From Luminiphilus sp. (GTDB lineage Bacteria > Pseudomonadota > Gammaproteobacteria > Pseudomonadales > Halieaceae), in NCBI GenBank assembly GCA_029242325.1, contig JAQWUD010000016.1:1-64000 (forward strand): DNA of 64,000 bases, read 5' to 3'. Position 1 is the stretch's first letter, and each line of letters opens with the position of its first letter. The notes under the pieces were generated by a model. That model made no database searches and had not been told where the DNA came from. It worked only from the letters and a program-made list of their open reading frames with translations. This document shows, piece by piece, positions 36,165 through 45,775 of this stretch. A program made the position numbers and the translations under genes.

Positions 36165-36854
36165 GTGAACCCGCCCGCAGACGAGGCGCCACCCTATCTG
36201 GTCCCGCACTCGCAGGAAGCAATCAGACTGCTTTACCGCGACAGTCACCTCCTTATCGTCGACAAGCCCTCATTATTGTTGAGTGTTCCGGGACGTCACC
36301 CTAAAAATTATGATTGCCTGCTCGCTCGACTGGGACGCAGATACCCCGGCGTCAGTGCTGTGCATCGTTTGGATCTTGACACCTCTGGCGTCATGATTGT
36401 GCCCAGACGTCGGGAAGCTCTGTCACATCTCGCGCGGCAATTTCAAGAGCGTCAAGTGGATAAAATCTATGTTGCACGTGTAGCGGGCCATGTCTCGGGC
36501 GAGACAGGCGAGGTCGATTTACCACTGACTGCTGATTGGCCCAATCGTCCAAAGCAGAAAGTTTGTGGGGATTTTGGCAAGGCGGCGCTCACAAAGTGGC
36601 GAGTGCTCAGCCGGGACGCACAGAGCTCACTGTTGGAACTGAAGCCCGTTACGGGGCGCTCACATCAATTGCGTATCCACATGAAAGAAATGGGGCATCC
36701 CATCCTGGGTTGTGATTTCTACGCACCCGCTTCGGTGCTGAGCGCCGCTCCCAGGCTGCTTCTGCACGCGACGCAGATCCGCTTCCACCATCCGGTGTCG
36801 GGTCACCGCCTGACGGCCCGCTCGCCCCCGCCTGCACTCTTTCAGTGTGATTGA
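36165..36854 (+). CDS. RluA-family pseudouridine synthase
   Basis: The product has 229 residues. The catalytic motif HRLDLDTSGVMI holds the active Asp, and GRSHQLRIHMKEMGHPILG is typical of the RluA subfamily. There is no S4 domain. This compact form fits RluA (tRNA U32 and 23S U746) or TruC-like enzymes, and the target base cannot be decided here. The start is GTG 36165 with GAGGATA upstream. Confidence 0.88.
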   Translation: MNPPADEAPPYLVPHSQEAIRLLYRDSHLLIVDKPSLLLSVPGRHPKNYDCLLARLGRRYPGVSAVHRLDLDTSGVMIVPRRREALSHLARQFQERQVDKIYVARVAGHVSGETGEVDLPLTADWPNRPKQKVCGDFGKAALTKWRVLSRDAQSSLLELKPVTGRSHQLRIHMKEMGHPILGCDFYAPASVLSAAPRLLLHATQIRFHHPVSGHRLTARSPPPALFQCD

Positions 36855-36918
36855 GATACTTTTCCGCCTCAGCATTAAGATGCATTAACATGCAGCATCT
36901 CATTCTGCGGAGCACACC

Positions 36919-37422
36919 GTGGTTTTTTTAGATCAGGCTGGGCAGGAAAAGGTCATCGTAGCAAAACCCAATCATTCTGCGACCTGGCATCAAAACCTGT
37001 GGCTACTGGCTGCGCTGGCAGTGCCCTCCCTTGGCGCAGGGATCGGATTTGCGCTACTCGGCGCATGGCCAATCCTTCCGCTGGCAGGTCTGGAACTCTC
37101 AGCACTGGGCGGCGCGCTGTACTGGGTGAATTGGAAACTGGAGTATCGACACGTCATTCGCGTTACTGATGAAGTGATTACCGTCGACAAAGGCTATTTT
37201 GTTCCTAAGCGACGCTGGAGATTCGCCCGCAACGAATCAGCGCTCCGTGTCATTCCACAACATCACCAGTGGCAGGGGCCCGAGCTATCTGTCCATGACA
37301 CGCTCTCCGAAACGCGGATCGGCGACTTCCTCAACCGCGACGAAACTTTACACTTACTCAGTCTACTCCGCGAGGAGTTGCGTATCCGTACCCACAGCAG
37401 CAGCAGCTCGATAAAGGCCTGA
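36919..37422 (+). CDS. DUF2244 membrane protein
   Basis: The product has 167 residues. Two hydrophobic segments (about 28-47 and 51-71) are followed by a C-terminal domain with [16 protein letters not shown] and [12 protein letters not shown]. This matches DUF2244, an inner-membrane family without a known function. The start is GTG 36919. rimO follows after 4 bases. Confidence 0.8.
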   Translation: MVFLDQAGQEKVIVAKPNHSATWHQNLWLLAALAVPSLGAGIGFALLGAWPILPLAGLELSALGGALYWVNWKLEYRHVIRVTDEVITVDKGYFVPKRRWRFARNESALRVIPQHHQWQGPELSVHDTLSETRIGDFLNRDETLHLLSLLREELRIRTHSSSSSIKA

Positions 37423-37426
37423 CACT

Positions 37427-38764
37427 ATGACACGTGCAGATACGCTCGCTACCGTTGGGGAAAAAGTGGGCTTCATTTCACTGGGCTGCCCCAAAGCGTT
37501 AGTAGACTCTGAACGCATACTCACCCAATTGCGCATTGAGGGATACCAGATCACGTCCCATTACGAGGACGCAGGAGTCGTCATTGTCAACACCTGTGGC
37601 TTTATTGATGCCGCCAAAGAGGAGAGCCTTGAGGCGATTGGCGAGGCAATCAAGGAAAACGGCCGGGTACTCGTCACCGGATGTATGGGACGCGGTGACG
37701 ACGCGGATAGGATTCGCGCAAAACACCCCAAAATTCTGGGCATCAGCGGACCCGCTGCCTACGAGGAGGTGCTGGGTAGTGTTCGAGAGGTGCTCCCCCA
37801 GGAACACCGGCCGGATCCGCTGGTCGATTTGATCCCTGCTCAGGGCGTGAAACTGACGCCCCGCCATTACGCATACCTTAAGATCAGCGAGGGCTGTAAC
37901 CATCGGTGTCGCTTCTGCATCATCCCAAGTATTCGCGGCGATTTGGTAAGCCGCCCGATAGGCGAGGTCATGTCCGAGGCCGAGGGCTTGGCGCGCGCAG
38001 GCGTCAGAGAGTTGTTAGTGGTCTCTCAGGATACGAGTGCGTACGGCGTTGATCTCAGGTATCAAACGGACTTCTGGCACGGCCGGCCGCTGAAGAGCAA
38101 TCTGGAGAGTCTTGCGTCCGCACTATCAGAGCTGGGTATCTGGATTCGACTGCACTATGTGTACCCCTACCCCCATGTCGATGCCCTCATCCCCATGATG
38201 GCGGAAGGGAAACTGCTCCCCTACATTGATATGCCGCTTCAACATGGCTCACCCAGCGTTCTGGCGCGTATGAAACGCCCCGCCGCGGCTGAAAAAACAC
38301 TTGACCGGATCGCCCAATGGCGCGACACGTGCCCAGAATTAACGATCCGATCAACATTTATCGTGGGCTACCCGGGCGAAACCGAGAAAGAGTTTCAGGC
38401 ACTGCTCGAATTTATTGAAGCAGCGCAGCTCGATCGTGTTGGCTGCTTTCAATACTCCGCAGTGGAAGGTGCGCAAGCCAACACTTTGCCCAATCCCGTG
38501 CCTGAGGAAGTCAAAGAAGCGCGCTGGATACAATTCATGGCGCTGCAGCAAACCATCAGTGCTCGTAAGTTGCAGCAAAAGGTAGGGAGTTCTCAAAGCA
38601 TTCTTATCGACACGGTTTCTGATGAGGGGTCTCTGGGTCGAACGCGAGCGGATGCTCCAGAAATAGACGGCATCGTTCATTTACCTGGCGTGACGGAGTT
38701 TCAACCGGGAGATCTCGTGGAGGCTGAAATCACCTCGGCCGACGACTACGACTTGTGGGCCTGA
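37427..38764 (+). CDS. rimO: ribosomal protein S12 methylthiotransferase
   Basis: The product has 445 residues. RimO adds a methylthio group to Asp88 of S12. The N-terminal UPF0004 cluster domain ([14 protein letters not shown] and later cysteines) is followed by the radical-SAM triad [15 protein letters not shown] and a C-terminal TRAM domain. The cysteines of both iron-sulfur clusters are present. Confidence 0.96.
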   Translation: MTRADTLATVGEKVGFISLGCPKALVDSERILTQLRIEGYQITSHYEDAGVVIVNTCGFIDAAKEESLEAIGEAIKENGRVLVTGCMGRGDDADRIRAKHPKILGISGPAAYEEVLGSVREVLPQEHRPDPLVDLIPAQGVKLTPRHYAYLKISEGCNHRCRFCIIPSIRGDLVSRPIGEVMSEAEGLARAGVRELLVVSQDTSAYGVDLRYQTDFWHGRPLKSNLESLASALSELGIWIRLHYVYPYPHVDALIPMMAEGKLLPYIDMPLQHGSPSVLARMKRPAAAEKTLDRIAQWRDTCPELTIRSTFIVGYPGETEKEFQALLEFIEAAQLDRVGCFQYSAVEGAQANTLPNPVPEEVKEARWIQFMALQQTISARKLQQKVGSSQSILIDTVSDEGSLGRTRADAPEIDGIVHLPGVTEFQPGDLVEAEITSADDYDLWA

Positions 38765-38783
38765 CGAGGCTGACTGCTCGCCC

Positions 38784-39494
38784 ATGAACATCATTCTGCT
38801 CGAATCTGATGACTGGATGGATGACGGGACGGTCAGACTCACCGACAGACGCCTTCAGCATCTGACCAAGGTGTTGAAGAGCCAACCCGGTGATTCACTC
38901 AAAGTGGGCGTGATGGACGGAAATCGTGGGCGAGGTGAGGTGCTCAGCGTCGACGATCACGAGGCCTACTTGCAAGTAACCCTGAATCAAACCCCACCCC
39001 ATCGCCACCCCTGCGATATCGCAGTGGCACTCCCTCGACCCAAAATGCTCCGGCGCGTTCTGCGCACCGCAGCAGAGATGGGTGTCACAGATCTTCATCT
39101 GATCCACAGCGCGCGTGTTGAAAAAAGTTTTTGGCAAAGCCCCCTACTCACGCCCGACAAAATAAAAACAAGCCTGTGTGCTGGCCTCGAACGCTCGGGG
39201 GACACTCGGTTGCCCTGCGTTCACATGCATCAGCGATTCCGACCATTTGTCGAGGATGAATTACCATCACTGATGGCGGGGCGCCCTTGCTGGCTTGCCC
39301 ATCCCGGCGCCACGATAAATCTGGCGGCGCAACGAGGCGCTGGAATAATCATGCTGGGGCCGGAGGGCGGTTTCATACCGTTTGAGGTGGAGCTTGCCCA
39401 ATCAATCGGCGCACTCCCTGTCAACCTCGGAGAGAGGACATTGAGTGTGGATACAGCGGTCACAGTCGCACTGAGTCAATCAATGAATGCTTGA
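38784..39494 (+). CDS. rsmE: 16S rRNA (uracil-1498-N3)-methyltransferase
   Basis: The product is a SPOUT methyltransferase of 236 residues. The N-terminal PUA-like domain (RLTDRRLQHLTKVLKSQPGD) precedes the knotted SAM-binding end with MLGPEGGFIPFEVEL and LGERTLSVDTAVTVAL. It lies 19 bases after rimO and converges on msrA. Confidence 0.95.
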   Translation: MNIILLESDDWMDDGTVRLTDRRLQHLTKVLKSQPGDSLKVGVMDGNRGRGEVLSVDDHEAYLQVTLNQTPPHRHPCDIAVALPRPKMLRRVLRTAAEMGVTDLHLIHSARVEKSFWQSPLLTPDKIKTSLCAGLERSGDTRLPCVHMHQRFRPFVEDELPSLMAGRPCWLAHPGATINLAAQRGAGIIMLGPEGGFIPFEVELAQSIGALPVNLGERTLSVDTAVTVALSQSMNA

Positions 39495-39503
39495 GAAACC
39501 TGA

Positions 39504-40157
39504 CTACGCGCCCGTTCCAATCGCACAGGACACACCCGTACCCCCCATCCCGCAATAACCCGCAGGATTCTTGTGCAGATACTGCTGATGGTAGTCCTCA
39601 GCAAAATAAAATGTCGGAGCAGGCAGGACCTCAGTGGTGATCACCCCAAAACCAGCGGCTGACAGTCTGGATTGAAAGGCGCACAGACTCTCCTCGGCAG
39701 CGCGGCGCTGAGACTCATCGTAATAGTAAATCCCGGAACGGTACTGCGTTCCTCTGTCGTTACCCTGGCGCATGCCCTGAGTAGGGTCATGATGCTCCCA
39801 GAAAGCCCTCAACAGCGTTTCGTAGCTCACCGCCGCCGGGTCGTAGACCACCTTTACCACCTCGTTATGACCGGTTTGACCGGTGCAGACCTCTTGATAC
39901 GTTGGGTTGGGGGTGAACCCGGCGGCGTATCCAACCGCGGTAGTGGCTACGCCACTTATTTGCCAAAAAAGCCGCTCTATGCCCCAGAAGCACCCCATAC
40001 CAAACAGCGCTTCTCGCAGATTTTCCGGGTAGGGAGCGGTGAGAGGCGCAGCCAATACTGCGTGTTGATTAATAATGGACACCCTTTCGTCGCGCCCGGG
40101 CAGGGCGGCTCCGGCGTCGGGTAATGCTGGGTCACGGCGGATTTCTAACCAACTCAT
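39504..40157 (-). CDS. msrA: peptide methionine (S)-S-oxide reductase A
   Basis: The product has 217 residues from ATG 40157, chosen for GAGGAAAAT directly upstream; the frame is open to 40343. MsrA repairs oxidised methionine. The catalytic [13 protein letters not shown] lies near residue 52, and recycling cysteines occur in [12 protein letters not shown] near the C-terminus. A ~45-residue extension precedes the core and looks cytoplasmic. Confidence 0.95.
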   Translation of the reverse strand: MSWLEIRRDPALPDAGAALPGRDERVSIINQHAVLAAPLTAPYPENLREALFGMGCFWGIERLFWQISGVATTAVGYAAGFTPNPTYQEVCTGQTGHNEVVKVVYDPAAVSYETLLRAFWEHHDPTQGMRQGNDRGTQYRSGIYYYDESQRRAAEESLCAFQSRLSAAGFGVITTEVLPAPTFYFAEDYHQQYLHKNPAGYCGMGGTGVSCAIGTGA

Positions 40158-40321
40158 ATTTTCCTCAAAAATGCCCCTATGGCGCATTGATACTCGTTTT
40201 TGTAATAATAGCCGGCTATTTTGACAACTAACAGTAAAGACCGCCCGGGGAGTGAGGTTGTGTAACCAGCAACCGCCTGACAAGAAAATCGGCTCGAGCA
40301 GATGGCGGGGGAGACAAAAAA

Positions 40322-40525
40322 ATGAATCAGAAGAAACGTGCAACTTTTAACGCAGGCCAATTTTCCAGCCGGAAGCTGATGAACATTGTGAGTGGTGAGC
40401 AGGGCAGTGACCGACTCACCCTCGATCAAGAGGCGCTTGATGCCGTTGTCTCCGAACTCGCAAGCAGGCGCCACTATCTGCGAGAGCTCCGTGATCGCGG
40501 TTTGCTCGCACCCAGAGCATCATAG
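40322..40525 (+). CDS. 67-aa protein of unknown function
   Basis: The start is ATG 40322 with GGGGGA nine bases upstream. The product is hydrophilic with no signal or membrane segment; its second half is predicted helical ([20 protein letters not shown]). I do not recognise a family. It ends in TAG at 40523-40525, and the VWA gene continues in the very same frame directly after that stop. It is either a small partner gene or the N-terminal part of an interrupted longer gene. Confidence 0.6.
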   Translation: MNQKKRATFNAGQFSSRKLMNIVSGEQGSDRLTLDQEALDAVVSELASRRHYLRELRDRGLLAPRAS

Positions 40526-40534
40526 GCGTCTCCA

Positions 40535-41227
40535 ATCAAAAAAGACCTTGACCGCACGCGCTCGGGTGCTGTCTCCGCGTTTTTACAAACAGCACGTGCC
40601 ATCCAGACTGTTACCCGGCGTCAAGCAAGGCTCATTTTTGCTTTAGATGCTACTGCCAGTCGGGAGCCCACTTGGGATCAAGCGAGATCACTACAGGGTG
40701 AACTATTCAGCGCAGCGGCTTCCGAAGCCGCTCTGGCAGTCCAGCTTTGTTATTATCGAGGGCTCGGGGAATTTGAGGTCACTGAATGGCTGACCCACCC
40801 TGACAGACTGCTTGATCATATGACCGGCGTGACCTGCCAGGCGGGAACGACCCAGATACGCCGCGTGGTCAGTCACGCGCTGCAAGCTGGCTCACCCTCG
40901 CTCCCCATCCGCGCTCTGGTATTCGTTGGTGACGCCTGCGAAGAACCTTCCGACACGCTGTTATCTCTGGCTGGTCAATGTGGCGTGAGACGGCTACCCC
41001 TATTTCTTTTCCAAGAGGGCGACGATACTTCGACCCGCTCATTGTTTAGACGGATGGCGGGGCTGAGTGGAGGTGCCAGCGTCCCATTTGACGCCGACAG
41101 CGCGGAAACATTACGTCTATTGCTTGGTGCAGTCGCGCGTTTTGCAGGGGGCGGCATCAAGGCATTGCAACGGTCGAACTCAGCGGGAGATCGAATGTTG
41201 CTCGAGCAGCTTGAAAAGAAATCATAG
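40535..41227 (+). CDS. VWA-domain protein lacking a standard start codon
   Basis: The frame is open from 40526 to 41227 and encodes a von Willebrand A-like domain: RLIFALDATASREPTWD with the metal-site variant DATAS, VQLCYYRGLGEFEVTEW, CQAGTTQI (the site Thr) and ALVFVGDACEE. The first ATG is at 40820, after the metal-site motif, so that start would destroy the domain. No ATG, GTG or TTG precedes the domain in frame. The best candidate is ATC 40535, followed by AAAAAA and with AGG eight bases upstream. Alternatives are read-through of the TAG at 40523-40525 or a nonsense mutation. A membrane DnaJ gene follows. Confidence 0.65.
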   Translation: MKKDLDRTRSGAVSAFLQTARAIQTVTRRQARLIFALDATASREPTWDQARSLQGELFSAAASEAALAVQLCYYRGLGEFEVTEWLTHPDRLLDHMTGVTCQAGTTQIRRVVSHALQAGSPSLPIRALVFVGDACEEPSDTLLSLAGQCGVRRLPLFLFQEGDDTSTRSLFRRMAGLSGGASVPFDADSAETLRLLLGAVARFAGGGIKALQRSNSAGDRMLLEQLEKKS

Positions 41228-41289
41228 CGCACCAACAAAAGCGATATCATGAGGGCTATTGGAGATGCCCCATAGGAGTTGCCTTCACC

Positions 41290-42006
41290 GTGCCCAGATT
41301 GATTTTGCTCATCGCGATCGTCACCACGCTGGTGATTCTGGTAAGACGCGCGCAACAGCAGCCACCTCACAAGCGGCGAGGAGCCTACCTGCAAATCATT
41401 CTTGGCAGTGCGGTGATTGGCGTCATTATTCTGACTCTGATGGGCAAAATGCATTGGGTTGGAGCAGCCCTCACCGGCTTGCTGGTTCTGGCGAGGCAGA
41501 CGTTGCCGCTGCTGATACGACTGCTTCCAGTGCTGGGGAGCTTCCGCAGTCAGGGCGCGACCGCCCGCGGCAAGCAATCTGAGGTCGCTTCTCAAATTTT
41601 GAGGATGTCGCTGGACCACGATACCGGCAGCCTCAGTGGCGTCGTGCTGGAGGGCCGCTACAAGGACTGGTTGCTCGACGAATTGGATCGACAGCAACTC
41701 GATGACCTAATGGCCTTTTGTCAGACAGAGGATGCTGACTCGGTGCAACTGCTGGCCAGCTATCTGGAACAGCGCTTCCCCGACGATGCCGGTCACACAG
41801 AGCAGGGAGAAGGTGCACCGACCCAGCCGTCCACAGAACCTAGCCGCAGGGAGGCGCTGGCAGTGCTTGGCCTTAACGAAGAGGCGGAACGCGAAGACAT
41901 TATTGCAGCACACCGTGCGCTCATTCAAAAGCTGCACCCAGACCGTGGCGGCAACGATTACCTCGCAGCAAAGATCAATGAAGCCAAGGATTTTTTACTC
42001 AACTGA
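41290..42006 (+). CDS. membrane-anchored DnaJ-domain protein
   Basis: The product has 238 residues. Hydrophobic segments lie at about 2-18, 33-52 and 56-80. A cytoplasmic linker contains GVVLEGRYKDWLLDELDRQQ, and a C-terminal J-domain holds the HPD motif (IQKLHPDRGGND, about residue 217). It should recruit and stimulate DnaK at the membrane. The start is GTG 41290 with AGGAG upstream. It lies between the VWA gene and a 95-aa conserved gene. Confidence 0.85.
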   Translation: MPRLILLIAIVTTLVILVRRAQQQPPHKRRGAYLQIILGSAVIGVIILTLMGKMHWVGAALTGLLVLARQTLPLLIRLLPVLGSFRSQGATARGKQSEVASQILRMSLDHDTGSLSGVVLEGRYKDWLLDELDRQQLDDLMAFCQTEDADSVQLLASYLEQRFPDDAGHTEQGEGAPTQPSTEPSRREALAVLGLNEEAEREDIIAAHRALIQKLHPDRGGNDYLAAKINEAKDFLLN

Positions 42007-42090
42007 GCACCCACAATCTTCCCACCCCGGGGCGCACCAAGCCCGCGCATATTCGCAACACCACCCACACCCTCAGGAGAACCCTGTGAC

Positions 42091-42378
42091 ATGAACGACA
42101 ACTTTGTCATTCGTAACCAACTAGGTCATTACTGGAGCAAATCAGGAAGCTGGATTTCCGGGGCTCGAATAGGACAGATCGCCTGTTGGGATCATCATGA
42201 TGAAGCAGTGAATACCTTGTTTGAGCTGAGTTCCAAGGACATGGACTTACGCGGCGAGGTGATCGCAGCCAAAACCGACGGCGCACAGCTCCAAAACCTT
42301 GAGATAAGCGAGCGTCCTGTGCCTAAAATTGACGAGGAGGGGACACTTGAAACAAGTGAAGATGCCGCCAATGAATAG
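42091..42378 (+). CDS. conserved 95-aa protein of unknown function
   Basis: The product is soluble and acidic with no signal peptide. N-terminal FVIRNQLGHYWSKSGSWI and DEAVNTLFELSSKDMDLRGEVI look like a small conserved domain, and the last ~20 residues are acidic. The start ATG 42091 has CAGGAGAA upstream. I cannot assign a function. It lies between the membrane DnaJ gene and htpX. Confidence 0.65.
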   Translation: MNDNFVIRNQLGHYWSKSGSWISGARIGQIACWDHHDEAVNTLFELSSKDMDLRGEVIAAKTDGAQLQNLEISERPVPKIDEEGTLETSEDAANE

Positions 42379-42411
42379 AAGGGAAATGCCTTTTGTAGGG
42401 GAGCGAGAAGC

Positions 42412-43293
42412 ATGAGGATTTTGTTGTTTTTGGCGACCAATCTGGCGGTGCTGGTTCTAGTCAGCGTGATTTTTAATCTGCTGGGTCTGGACGGTATTCT
42501 AGCCAGTAATGGTGTTGATCTGAATCTTGGAAGCCTCTTGGTATTCTGCGGTCTGTTCGGCATGAGCGGATCGCTCATCTCACTGCTGCTGTCCAAGTTT
42601 ATGGCCAAGCGCGGGACCGGCACCCAGATCATCGAAACACCAACAAACCGTGACGAGCAGTGGCTGCTGGATACTGTCAAGTCGCTGGCTGACGATGCAG
42701 GTATTGGTATGCCCGAAGTAGGCGTTTTCCCCTCTGATGCCGCAAACGCCTTCGCGACTGGTTGGAACCGCAACAGCGCTTTGGTGGCTGTCAGTACTGG
42801 GCTGTTACGCCGCTTCGACCAACACGAGGCGCGCGCGGTGCTGGCCCACGAAATTGGCCATATCGCTAACGGCGATATGATCACTTTGTCACTGGTTCAG
42901 GGTGTGGTGAACACTTTCGTCATGTTTTTTGCTCGAATCATTGGCCACACAATCGACCGCGTCGTTTTCAAGACCGAGCGTGGCTATGGTATAGGGTATT
43001 ACATTGTGACGATCATCGCCGAAATCGTGTTGGGTATTCTCGCCAGTATGATCGTGATGTGGTTCTCGCGGTACCGGGAATTCAGGGCCGACGCGTCCGG
43101 AGCGCAGCTCGCGGGCAGCGCAGGAATGATCGCTGCCCTACAACGACTAAAGGCCGAGCAGGGTCTCCCGCAAGACTTGCCGGGCGAATTGACCGCCTTT
43201 GGTATTCGTTCGAAGGCTGGCTCTGGGCTGGCTACCCTCCTCCGTTCGCATCCGCCTCTGGATGATCGCATTTTGGCGCTCCAGAATCGATGA
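42412..43293 (+). CDS. htpX: membrane zinc metalloprotease HtpX
   Basis: The product has 293 residues. HtpX degrades misfolded inner-membrane proteins. Two N-terminal and two later membrane helices are visible. The zinc motif LAHEIGHIANGD is near residue 142, and the third ligand is expected in REFRADASGAQLAG. The stop overlaps the next start (ATGA), coupling it to the HtrA-like protease gene. Confidence 0.95.
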   Translation: MRILLFLATNLAVLVLVSVIFNLLGLDGILASNGVDLNLGSLLVFCGLFGMSGSLISLLLSKFMAKRGTGTQIIETPTNRDEQWLLDTVKSLADDAGIGMPEVGVFPSDAANAFATGWNRNSALVAVSTGLLRRFDQHEARAVLAHEIGHIANGDMITLSLVQGVVNTFVMFFARIIGHTIDRVVFKTERGYGIGYYIVTIIAEIVLGILASMIVMWFSRYREFRADASGAQLAGSAGMIAALQRLKAEQGLPQDLPGELTAFGIRSKAGSGLATLLRSHPPLDDRILALQNR

Positions 43294-44363
43294 AACGCTA
43301 TGGATTCTGGGGTAGTTGCCTGGCTGCGATATGTCTTCAATGGAGCGGCCTGTCAGTCGCAGCCGATGAGACTCCGGACTATCTCAGCTTCTCAACAGAC
43401 GACGAAGCCAACACAACCGAAGTTTTTCAAAAGGCCAGTCCGGCCGTCGTATTTGTCACATCCAGCGAGTTGCGCCGCCAGCGCTTTACGCGAAATGTCA
43501 TGGAGATTCCTCGAGGCGCAGGATCAGGGTTTATCTGGAACGCTAACTCGGGGTTGGTGGTCACCAACTACCATGTGGTTGCCGGCGCCGACCGGCTGGC
43601 CATTACGCTAGAGGACGAGCAGTCATTCCAAGCCGAGGTGGTAGGCCTTGCCCCGGAACGAGATCTTGCTGTGCTGCGGATGATTGATCCGCCCCAGAAC
43701 CTTACAGAGCTACCCTTGGGCAACTCATCTGAACTTTCCGTCGGTCGCAAAGTGATGGCCATTGGCAACCCCTTCGGTCTCGATACAACACTCACCGTTG
43801 GCGTCGTCAGTGCACTGGATCGAGAAATTCAGTCACCGAGCAATCGCACTATTCGGGGTGTTATTCAGACGGATGCGGCAATCAACCCGGGAAACTCTGG
43901 TGGCCCTTTGCTCAACTCGCTGGGTCAGCTGGTAGGCGTTAACACGGCGATCTACTCACCAAGTGGGGGCAGCGCCGGTATCGGTTTTGCTATTCCGGTA
44001 AACACAGTGACCGAGGTGGTGCCGCAACTGATCGCCTATGGCAAGATCATGCGCCCGGTCTTGGGTGTGGAGTTGGCATCAGACCGGTGGCTTAGACGCT
44101 ATCGGGTTGAGGGAGTCCCTATCGTCAGAACGTATCGCGGCTTCCCTGCGGAAAACGCCGGCATGGTGGGAGCACGACGTGGATCACGGGGAGAAATTGT
44201 TCTGGGAGACGTCATTACCCAAATAGACGGCGAGCGGGTGGTGAACAACGATCAATTTCTGTCTGCCATGGAAAAGCATCGCGTCGGAGATACCATTAAC
44301 GTCGTCACGACAAGAGAAGGCAAAGAAAAGCGATTTACTGTTGAGCTGTCAGAGACAGAATAA
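43290..44363 (+). CDS. periplasmic HtrA-like trypsin/PDZ serine protease
   Basis: The product has 357 residues. A signal peptide (about 1-25, ending SVAADE) marks export. The catalytic triad is visible as His in VVTNYHVVAGAD, Asp in ERDLAVLR and Ser in NPGNSGGPLLN. One C-terminal PDZ domain follows (about 255-355, with GDVITQIDGERVVNNDQF). DegP has two PDZ domains, so this is DegS-like in layout but with a cleavable signal. The last 29 bases overlap the convergent transporter gene. Confidence 0.9.
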   Translation: MKRYGFWGSCLAAICLQWSGLSVAADETPDYLSFSTDDEANTTEVFQKASPAVVFVTSSELRRQRFTRNVMEIPRGAGSGFIWNANSGLVVTNYHVVAGADRLAITLEDEQSFQAEVVGLAPERDLAVLRMIDPPQNLTELPLGNSSELSVGRKVMAIGNPFGLDTTLTVGVVSALDREIQSPSNRTIRGVIQTDAAINPGNSGGPLLNSLGQLVGVNTAIYSPSGGSAGIGFAIPVNTVTEVVPQLIAYGKIMRPVLGVELASDRWLRRYRVEGVPIVRTYRGFPAENAGMVGARRGSRGEIVLGDVITQIDGERVVNNDQFLSAMEKHRVGDTINVVTTREGKEKRFTVELSETE

Positions 44364-45771
44364 ACTGCTTATCCTTGATACGCTGCGGCCAACTGCGAGG
44401 ATCGAGGGTTTCATCGGGCATCTGATCGCAACTAAAGACGGGAGCCTGGCCTGCATCAAGTTGTTGCTCAAACTGTTTGAGCAACGCTATTGCGACAGGA
44501 TACAAAGCCCACAGCGCCAACAGATTGGTCAATGCGAGTAGCGCCATTGTCAAATCTGCGAAACCAAACACTGTGCTGAGATCCTGAACCGACGCCCAGG
44601 CAATCATGGCTAATACACTCAGCCGAAATACCAGCACCGCACGCGGCCCCAGCCTTTCAAAATAGGAAATGCTGTTCTCGCCAAGGAAGCTGTTATAGGC
44701 GATTGTAGTGGTGGCAAATAGCACTAGTATGACGCTGACCAGCGGCTCTCCCAAGGGCCCTAGATGCTCGGCAACCGCCATCTGCGTCAACACCACTCCC
44801 TGGACCCCGGGCGCTTCCGCGCCATATACCGAAGACATCAAGATGATCAGTGCTGTAGCAGTGCAGAGTACGATTGTGTCGATGAACACGCTCAGCGACT
44901 GCACCAGCCCTTGGGACATGGGGTGTGGGACATCCGCCGCCGCCGCCACGTTCGGGACCGTGCCCAGCCCCGCTTCATTCGAGAAAAGGCCTCTTCTTGC
45001 CCCCTGCACAATCGCTGCGGCCACCCCTCCTCCCATCGCCTGCTCAAAACCAAAAGCGGACGAAAAAATCAGTCCCAGAGCTTGTGGAATATGCGTGACG
45101 TTGAGCAAAAGCACGAGCGATGCGATGCCGAGATAGCCTATGACCATTAATGGCACGATGATTTCGGACACTAGCGCGAGACGTCGTATACCGCCGAACA
45201 GGATGAACGCCATTACGACAGTCATCACCGCGCCGCTCACTGCCGGCGGGACATCAAAAGCCGACGCAATGGATGCGGTCACCACATAGCTTTGCACAGC
45301 GTTGAAACCAAAACCGATGGTGATCAGCAAAAGCGCACTATAAATCACGGGCACTACATGCCAACCCAGGCCGAAACGCATTACGTACGCAGGCCCACCC
45401 CGGAACGTCTCCTCTCCGTGCCGACGCTTATAGAGTTGCGCCAGCGCGCATTCAAACAAACTGGTTGCCATACCCAACAGAGCAATCAACCACATCCAGA
45501 ACAGCGCACCGGGGCCACCCAGTGTTATGGCGACCGCCACGCCGGCTATATTGCCGCCGCCCACGCGACCGGCGACGCTTACTGCCAGCGCCTGAAAGCT
45601 GGATATCCCTCTGTCCGAGCCCCGCCACTGAATATTCGTAAGGACTGTGAGCGTGTGCCGGAAAAGTCGGAGCTGGACGCCTCGGGATCCCAAGGTAAAC
45701 CGCGCTCCCACAACCAAGAGCGCTGCTATCAGCACGTAGGACCAGAGCCAATCCGTCACGATCATCAACAT
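44335..45771 (-). CDS. sodium:alanine/glycine symporter (AGCS family)
   Basis: The product has 478 residues and about eleven membrane segments. AGCS signatures include GRVGGGNIAGVAVAITLGGP and FWMWLIALLGMATSLFECAL, plus RRGLFSNEAGLGTVPNVAAA. It imports alanine, glycine or related amino acids with Na+. The final coding bases overlap the HtrA-like gene on the other strand. The NSS transporter gene lies 4 bases upstream. Confidence 0.93.
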   Translation of the reverse strand: MLMIVTDWLWSYVLIAALLVVGARFTLGSRGVQLRLFRHTLTVLTNIQWRGSDRGISSFQALAVSVAGRVGGGNIAGVAVAITLGGPGALFWMWLIALLGMATSLFECALAQLYKRRHGEETFRGGPAYVMRFGLGWHVVPVIYSALLLITIGFGFNAVQSYVVTASIASAFDVPPAVSGAVMTVVMAFILFGGIRRLALVSEIIVPLMVIGYLGIASLVLLLNVTHIPQALGLIFSSAFGFEQAMGGGVAAAIVQGARRGLFSNEAGLGTVPNVAAAADVPHPMSQGLVQSLSVFIDTIVLCTATALIILMSSVYGAEAPGVQGVVLTQMAVAEHLGPLGEPLVSVILVLFATTTIAYNSFLGENSISYFERLGPRAVLVFRLSVLAMIAWASVQDLSTVFGFADLTMALLALTNLLALWALYPVAIALLKQFEQQLDAGQAPVFSCDQMPDETLDPRSWPQRIKDKQFILSLTAQQ

Positions 45772-45775
45772 GGAT

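Noticed and set aside
36878-36900. AGATGC/GCATCT palindrome between the pseudouridine synthase and DUF2244 genes as a terminator
   Set aside because: No T-run follows and the stem is only 6 bp with an 11-base loop; not reported as a terminator.
40820-41227. Short 135-aa protein starting at ATG 40820
   Set aside because: The start lies after the VWA metal-site motif; coding with family similarity clearly extends upstream in frame.
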